From assembly GCF_963576615.1 (NCBI RefSeq), contig NC_088715.1:26563963-26627962 (forward strand): 64,000 bases of DNA, given 5' to 3'. The stretch's first letter is position 1. The number at the start of each line of letters is the position of its first letter. The translations under genes and the position numbers were made by a program. The DNA comes from Watersipora subatra (taxonomy: Eukaryota; Bryozoa; Gymnolaemata; Cheilostomatida; Watersiporidae). Below, in pieces: positions 58,636-64,000 of the stretch. The notes beneath the pieces were generated by a model that saw only the letters and a list, made by a program, of their open reading frames with translations, ran no database searches and had not been told where the DNA came from.

Positions 58636-58708
58636 CGTCCCTGGGTAACCTTGAAACACCAACCTTTCATTAACAGCCGGACGCGCTAACCGATTGCACC
58701 GCAGAGAC
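58636..58708 (-). pseudogene. Degenerate tRNA-Asn(GTT) copy 180
   Basis: 73 nt; same shortened anticodon stem as copy 176; T arm altered (taaccttgaaacacc). Confidence 0.45.
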
Positions 58709-59107
58709 AACATATCAGATTATTTAATCTGTGAAACGAGTGTTACAACAAACTATTTGCTGGTTTTTAATAATTTGTGTTTAAAAAGTAAAAACAATCG
58801 TCTATCGCAGAAATTGAACTACCAACTGTTCGGTTACCAATTGAACGTGCTACCAGAATGTGCCACAAAGATAACATGTCATGTAATCTAATATGTAAAG
58901 CGAGCATGACAACCAATCATTTCTTGGTTTTTGATACTGTGTGTATTAAAATTAAAAACAATCGTCTATGAGAGAAATTGAACCACCAAAAATGCTACCA
59001 GAATGTGTCACAAAGATAACATGTCAGGTAAGATAATCTATAAAAACAAATTTGACAACATTTTATGTTCGAGTTTTAATACTGATTGTGTCAAAATGAT
59101 AAAGGCT
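58709..59107. repeat. Out-of-register B-B stretch near array edge
   Basis: After the A half at 58636 a B half starts at 58799. Another B half, not an A half, follows 164 bp later at 58963, with about 20 bp missing from its middle. The next A half is at 59108. No other gene is visible here. Confidence 0.7.
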
Positions 59108-59181
59108 CATCCCTGGGAGGGCTTGAACCAACAACCTTTTGGTTAACAGCCAAACGAGTTAACCGATTGCACCACAGAGAC
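59108..59181 (-). pseudogene. Degenerate tRNA-Asn(GTT) copy 181
   Basis: G1-U72; T stem gaggg/ccaac; anticodon stem ttttgg; D arm cgagtta. Confidence 0.5.
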
Positions 59182-59436
59182 AACATATCAGACTTTTTTA
59201 TCTGTGAAACGAGTGTGACAATAAATCGTTTGCTGGTTTTAAATAATGTGTGTATAAAAAGTAAAAACAATCATCTATGGCAGAAATTGAACTAACAACT
59301 GTTTGGTTACTAATGGAACCTGCTACCAGAATGTGCCACAAAGATAACATGTCAGACCATCTAATCTGTGAAGCAAGCATGACAACAATTGGTTTTCAAG
59401 TGTTTTAATACAGATTTTACCAAAATTATAAAGGCT

Positions 59437-59507
59437 CGTCCTTGAGTGGGCTTGAACCACTAACCATTTGGTTAACAGCTGCTTGTTAACGTTTGCACCA
59501 CTGAGAC
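59437..59507 (-). pseudogene. Last, degenerate tRNA-Asn(GTT) copy 182
   Basis: 71 nt; D arm rearranged (gcttgttaacgttt); end of the array. The unit then continues to about 59,553. Confidence 0.5.
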
Positions 59508-59559
59508 AACTTATCAGACTATTTAGTCTGTGAACTGATCGTGACAACAAATCCCGGCT

Positions 59560-59800
59560 TGTCCAAATTCTCACGGACACGGTGGAACGGCTCCAGGAGC
59601 AGGTTCGCACTCCAACCGAGAGGAGGAGCCTGCCAGCTACCCTTTACTGGGGATGTGAGCAACCGGGGCACACACGAAAGAATTGCTCTCACTACACTAA
59701 ACCGCCTTCGAGAAACAAGAATGACCACAGCCGTAGCTCCAACTACTGGCTATACCAAGGCCAAACAACTCCGTAACACAATAGGACCACACAGGATTTA
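59560..59800 (+). pseudogene. gag C-terminal remnant (nucleocapsid zinc-knuckle region)
   Basis: A basic stretch followed by a nucleocapsid-type motif with GCEQPGH and RKNC, typical of the Ty3/gypsy gag end. The upstream capsid part is absent. Confidence 0.7.
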
Positions 59801-60284
59801 GTGACAGCCGCCGATTGGTCTCAACCAGTAAGGACTAGGCCAGAGAAAATTCATGCACAGGAAAGGACTGTGGAGACACAAAACCACTACCAGTCTTTGA
59901 TAAAGAGGCCAATCTGAACATTGCCACTGTCCCAAATACCGCCTATGCCCTTCCGTGCGAATGGCAGGGGTGTAGCTCGAATTGAAAGATGGTGACCTCC
60001 AAATCCCCTCCACCCCAAACAGCGAGAACCACCCTCTACTAGACCAGATGGTTGAAAGCCTGCTTTGAAGGCGGCAAGACCGACCTCTTTTCAGCCTTGA
60101 GGATGGCAATCACTGGAGCCATGGGTCTACCCCGGTCGTAGGACAGCCCGATGGACCGATCCCGCTACACCGCAGAAAAGAAGGTTCCCAGAACTCCCGG
60201 AATATGTCTTGAAAGGCACCTCTAGGGCGCAAGCTTTCAGCTGACGTCACTCCACCAGCTATTTCTTCCCTGGAAGACTGGTTG
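59801..60284 (+). other. Element interior between gag end and protease, no clear domain
   Basis: GC-balanced sequence continuing the retroelement. By position it should hold the gag-pol junction and the start of pol. I recognise no domain in any frame, nor any host gene. Confidence 0.5.
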
Positions 60285-60620
60285 GGTGGCCCATCCAGTT
60301 TCTTTTAGACACATGATGCACCACAAACCTGATCAATAAGCAGGTCTTTGACCGAATACCAGGAGCCGTACAGGACCAACTCGAGGAGAGTGACAGCCAT
60401 GTACTATTGGCTGATAGAACATGACTCCCCTTCTACGGGATAATCCGTCTGGCCATCTGCCTGAGGGATGTAAAGACAGAGGAAGTATTTTTGGTTAGCC
60501 GTCTGAGCGAGGATGCCATACTCGGAATGCCATTTTTTATGGCCCATCAGTGCTCTCTCGAAGTTGAGCAGCCAGTGGTCCGAGTGGATGGCAGACTGCT
60601 AGCCTACACAGATTGACATA
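60285..60620 (+). pseudogene. Aspartic protease (retropepsin) remnant
   Basis: Shows a LLDT-type active-site neighbourhood followed by TNLINKQVF, and downstream the ILGMPFF motif that closes gypsy-type retropepsins. In its family this enzyme cuts the polyprotein. Broken. Confidence 0.75.
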
Positions 60621-61069
60621 AGTGGCTGCTACAGAGCAAGGTACAGGTGATAAGGGGGTAGTGGTTCTTGCCTGGACAGAGATGACAATACATCGTTGCA
60701 TCACCACGCAAAATTGCTGCTCCATACAACTGATCGAAGGATTTCCTGACGGACCTCCGATAGCAAGTAGCTTGAATCAGCCGGGATCCAAGGCACTATT
60801 CATCACCCACTGCATGAATGCTACAGAGCGGTCATTGACTTTCTGGTCCGGAGCCATGATCGGTACTTACACGGGAGTAGAAACCCCCAGGTCGAAGAGG
60901 ACGATCCCTTACTGTGTGATGCTGGTACGACTTCAATCAATGGAGTGCCGGCTCACCTTGAGAGATTGTTCCAGGCAGCCTGGCCAAACTGTGAGGGGAC
61001 AGATCAAACGGCGAGGTTGGCTTCCTTGCTGAGTCGATATGCCACCGTGTTCAGTACGGTGAAGACGAA

Positions 61070-61895
61070 GTAGAAAGGACCACCGAGGTGGAACATTCTA
61101 CTCTACTTAAGGAGGGCACCTGGCCAATCTGCTAACCCTCCCACAGACTCAGACCGGAGAAGGAGTCCGAGGCCAAAAGGCAGGTCTAGGATCTGCTCAA
61201 GCGGAGCTTATCGAGCAAGCCGGAGAAGCTTGAAGCTCCCCTGTGGCGTTGGTTCAGAAAAAGGACGGGAAATGGTGCTTCTGCATCGACTACCTGCGCC
61301 TAAATGCCTTCATCGAGCAGGACGACTACTCTCTACCCAGGATCAACAACAGCCTGGATGTCCTGTTTAGCAGCCGCTATTTCAGCACGCTCGACCTGGT
61401 GAGCGTGTACTGGCAGGTACCCCTAGATGCAGAAGTGCAGGAGAATTTGTCCTTCTCGACACTGTCTGAACTGTGGAAATGGAAAGTGTTGCCTTTCAGA
61501 CTGACGTCCGCCCCCACCTCCTTCCAAAGAATCATGGAACGTGTGCTACACTGCTTCTGCTAGAGAACGCTGCTACTATATTTAGATGATATTATAGTCA
61601 TCGCCCCAAACTTTGATACGCATCTGCATTGGCTGGACGAAGTCTTCCACGGACTCCACAAAGCTGGACTGAAGTTAAAGCCATCCAAGTGCAAACTATT
61701 GCAATCCCAGGTCTGCTACCTGGGCCAAATAGTAAGCCAGAACTGCATCTCTACAGAACCCGACAAAGTGAAAGCAGTCACGGAATGGTCGCACCCGCTC
61801 GGAGTGAAAGAACTCCAAGGAATCCTCAGGATGGTCGACTACTACCGACAATATATCCCGGAGTATGCCACTATAGCGCATCCTTTTCACTGACT
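61070..61895 (+). pseudogene. Reverse transcriptase remnant
   Basis: Recognisable Ty3/gypsy RT motifs in order: KKDGKWCFCIDYLRLN (finger), FSTLDLVSVYWQVPL (palm, first Asp), LPFRLTSAPTSFQ, YLDDIIV (catalytic box) and the thumb region YLGQIVS with PLGVKELQGILRMVDYYRQYI. Broken. Confidence 0.92.
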
Positions 61896-61923
61896 GATTG
61901 CAAAAGGAGACCTCTGGAGATAG

Positions 61924-62390
61924 ATGGAAGGGGAACAGATCGCCATCAACGCACTGAAGGATAGTATCAGCACCGCCCTGATCTTGGGCTTGCCGGATCC
62001 CCAAAGGCAGTACATCCTGGACACAGACGCCAGCGGATGTGGAGTGTGGGCCGTGCTGTTCCAAGTACAGGAGGGCTGCGAGAGAGTCATTGCCTACTAC
62101 CGCAAGACCCTCACTTCTTTGGAACACAATTACTGGGTCACTCAACGGGAGCTGCTTGTGGTGGTAAATGCAGTGAAGCACTTTCGGCCGTATTTGTATG
62201 GCCAGGGGTTCCCTTTATGGACGGACCACGCGTCACTCCGGTGGCTACGCAGGAGGAGGGAACCCTCGAACCAGGTAGCCCGGTGGCTAAAGATCCTGGC
62301 TGAGTTCCGCTACGTCCTGGAGCATTGGTCAGGGACTCGCCATGGGAACGCAGATGGGTTGAGCAGGCAAACCTGCAAAGACTGCCGGCA
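61924..62390 (+). pseudogene. RNase H remnant
   Basis: Follows RT directly. The motifs LDTDASGCGVWAVL, HNYWVTQRELLVVV, TDHASLRWL and GNADGLSR are those of the gypsy RT-linked RNase H. The region past about 62,390 is a variable linker before integrase. Confidence 0.92.
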
Positions 62391-62769
62391 ATGCGTGAGC
62401 ATTGAGCAGAGGGATGGGGGCCCCTCACGGAAGGAGTTGGCAAGTGAACAAGGGACGTTAGCCGCGTGGGTACCGACCAGTTGCCTGCATGGGACTCCGG
62501 CTTTCGACAGGGCGATATCGACTCTCGGCAACATCACATACCCCGGATGGCTAGCCAGCAACTCGCATGGGACTCCCACTCCAACAGTGACGGGATTGAA
62601 CTTGGGTGCCGGAGGTTCCTCCGAGGGGCTACCAGCCACACCAGGAATAACAGGACCAAAAGACAAGCTGGCAAAGACACAGGCCACCGGACAAGGCTCT
62701 GTGGCCATCATGTATCGTGCCCTTGCCACAGGGGAAGAAGTGCCAGCGGAACACCTGGAAGTCGAGAGC

Positions 62770-63525
62770 AGAGAGCTGGATGTCCTGCATCATATGCGGG
62801 GTTCTCTACGCATACGACAAGACGGCGTGCTGAAAGCACGCATTGCCTCGCAGGGCCACGCCAGATAGTGCGCCTTCTCCCCTCTTGCCATACGAGAGAC
62901 CATAGTGTGGCAAATGCACACCCTGGCTACTCTGGGGTGAGAAGAACGATAAGCCACCTCCAGCTGACTTGGTACTGGCTCGGACTGATGGCCACAGTCA
63001 GACGGCTCATCAAGAGTTTTAAGGTGTGCCAGGCTGCAAAACATGGAGGGACAAAACCGACCGGAGGAAAAAGAAGGCTCTATGCCAAACGAACCTGGCA
63101 AAAAGTAGCCATAGACCTGATGAGGCTATTTCCGGTCACGCCTAGGGGGAACAAGTGGGTGCTGGTCCTCACCGACCACCTCACCAGATGGCAGAACGCA
63201 CTGGCACTACTTGACGCCGCCGCCCCGGTGGCCGCAAACGCACTGGATGAGCGGGTCTTCTGCTACCTGGGGTTTCCCAAGCAGATTCACATGAACCAGG
63301 GGGTGCAGTTTGAGAGCCAAGTGATAGCCAAACTGTGCAAACTCTGGAACATGGGAAAAACCCATACCACTCCTTATCACCCACCGGCCAACGGAATCGT
63401 TGAATGGAACAATCGGGGACTCGAAGACTTTTTGAGGACACTACTTCTGGCTCTGGGACAGGACGGGTAGGACATGCTGCTTCCCCAGCTGATGAGGGCA
63501 TACCGAACCCCTCCACTCCACAACT
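62770..63525 (+). pseudogene. Integrase remnant (zinc-binding and core regions)
   Basis: Zinc-binding region with HPGYSGVRRT and CQAAKHG, then the DDE-type core region with KVAIDLMRLFPVTPRGNKWVLVLTDHLTRW, here cited as VLVLTDHLTRW, GFPKQIH, TTPYHPPANGIVEWNN. Typical gypsy integrase; broken. Confidence 0.9.
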
Positions 63526-63540
63526 GGAGAGACAGCCAAC

Positions 63541-63858
63541 ATGTTGATGTTGGGATGGGAGCTGAGGTTGCCGGACCAGCTGGAAAGCCACCCACCACCG
63601 ACCGAGTTCTTTCCTGCCCACGAGCACGCCCTTAAGGTGCAGCAGAGGCTGCAGACAGTGCATGAGGCGCTACGACAAAGTCAGATGGAGGTGAGACAGG
63701 AAGACCGGGAGGAGCCACTGCTGTATTCCCCAGGTGACTGGTTATGGCTCACGAATAAATGCCGGAGATGGGGACAAAATTTCAAGCTACAGGCAAAGTT
63801 TGTGGGACCATACCAGGTCTTAGAGACCTGGGAGAATCACACATATCTGGTGGAATGA
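63541..63858 (+). pseudogene. Integrase C-terminal tail with GPY/F module
   Basis: Continues past the core with LGWELRLPDQL, a basic/amphipathic stretch and YSPGDWLWL, then the GPY/F signature KFVGPYQVLE and NHTYLVE. No chromodomain is visible before the window ends. Confidence 0.85.
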
Positions 63859-64000
63859 CAGAGCTAGTTTTCCATTCAGAACGAAGGAAGGCTGAAACCT
63901 TATCATGCTTGCCCAGAAAGGTTGGGGCAGGCCCCGGCCACCCTGGAGCCAAGGAGAGGTTCTAACATGAAAGGAGCTCAACCCAGCAGGCCGAAGAGGA
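63859..64000 (+). other. End of pol and start of 3' flank of the retroelement
   Basis: Reads EGRLKPYH-like pol tail residues and then undetermined sequence up to the window edge. No LTR start can be recognised within these bases. Confidence 0.5.

Larger units (their letters stand above)
1..59553 (-). repeat. Giant tandem array of 328-bp tRNA-Asn units
   Basis: About 181 head-to-tail units of 326-329 bp, all in one orientation, running off the left edge of the window. Each contains a minus-strand tRNA-Asn body (A half) whose low coordinate is S; its last base is S+73, and successive S values differ by about 328. The array consensus differs from the familiar metazoan tRNA-Asn only at C11 to U (U11-G24 wobble) and G57 to A, both CpG transitions. 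Classes used in the copy entries: 'consensus'; 'K' (acceptor 3' strand read as catctttg on +, one mismatch and G1-U72); 'T' (T stem gagtagg on +, giving two U-G wobbles, often with loop base U38 from ggataac); 'W' (anticodon stem read as tttgg or cttgg on +, D arm gcgata). Numbering follows standard tRNA positions on the minus strand. The spacer is AT-rich and carries no gene. Whether the copies are transcribed cannot be told from sequence. Confidence 0.95.
59554..64000 (+). mobile_element. Broken 5'-truncated Ty3/gypsy LTR retrotransposon
   Basis: GC-richer sequence that begins abruptly after the last satellite homology (gtgacaacaaatc) and runs off the window. Parts in order: end of gag, protease, reverse transcriptase, RNase H, integrase and C-terminal tail, the canonical Metaviridae (Ty3/gypsy) order. 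No 5' LTR or main gag is present, so the left side is truncated at or by the array boundary; any 3' LTR would lie to the right. The element is a fossil with roughly a dozen interruptions of its frames, so it looks old, though age cannot be calculated without LTRs or relatives. Confidence 0.9.

Noticed and set aside
1-59553. CRISPR-like or bacterial repeat array
   Set aside because: The repeated part is the whole 328-bp unit with no unique spacers, and the tRNA is of eukaryotic nuclear type with internal Pol III boxes.
59541-59801. Host coding exon at the right edge of the array
   Set aside because: The sequence fits the gag end of a gypsy element that continues into protease and RT; no splice signals or host domain were seen.
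62138-62729. Minus-strand open frames opposite the RNase H and linker region
   Set aside because: They lie antisense to clear plus-strand pol domains and resemble no known protein; their openness reflects the GC-rich composition.
63859-64000. Start of a 3' LTR
   Set aside because: No repeated end or polypurine tract could be confirmed in the few bases left, and the 5' LTR is not in the window for comparison.

Overview
The window is almost entirely one tandem repeat. From base 1 (already inside a unit, so the array continues beyond the left edge) to about 59,553 it is a head-to-tail array of a unit of about 328 bp. Every unit carries, on the minus strand, a 74-nt sequence that folds as a nuclear tRNA-Asn with anticodon GTT. 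It is nearly identical to the metazoan tRNA-Asn, with the 7-bp acceptor stem, A box, B box and G73 discriminator in place. By eye I count 182 such sites: 181 recognisable tRNA bodies and one remnant. Of the 181, 175 keep GTT, two have GTC, two ATT, one GGT and one GCT. No protein-coding gene is supported in the array; the many 60-140 codon open frames are shadows of the repeat.

The 328-bp unit is itself a dimer. Exactly 164 bp from each tRNA (the A half) lies a second, strongly diverged copy of the same tRNA plus flank (the B half). Its acceptor and T stems no longer pair, and the triplet at its anticodon position ends in GT (GGT, AGT, CGT or TGT). The ancestral monomer was therefore probably a tRNA-Asn gene plus about 90 bp of AT-rich spacer, doubled, with only one member staying tRNA-like. 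Many A-half variants are CpG to TpG/CpA changes, which suggests germline methylation.

The array has nested higher-order repeats. A block of about 16 kb (about 0.6-16.8 kb) recurs at 24.9-41.0 kb, with gains and losses of whole units. An 11-unit (3,608 bp) tandem duplication lies at 16.4-23.8 kb, with 2-unit and 4-unit duplications inside it and beside it. A block of about 3 kb occurs three times (12.0, 36.3 and 43.5 kb). A block of about 1.7 kb at 48.2 kb recurs at 53.2 kb. Homogeneity falls to the right: from about 56 kb units are diverged, deleted or out of register, as expected at a satellite edge.

From about 59,554 to the window end is GC-richer sequence of a different kind. It is a broken, 5'-truncated Ty3/gypsy LTR retrotransposon on the plus strand, with end of gag, protease, reverse transcriptase, RNase H, integrase and a GPY/F-type tail in canonical order. 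Its 3' end lies beyond the window.

The organism is an animal, judging by the tRNA-Asn sequence and the gypsy element. CpG decay would fit a vertebrate or other invertebrate chordate with a methylated genome, but the species cannot be fixed from this window.
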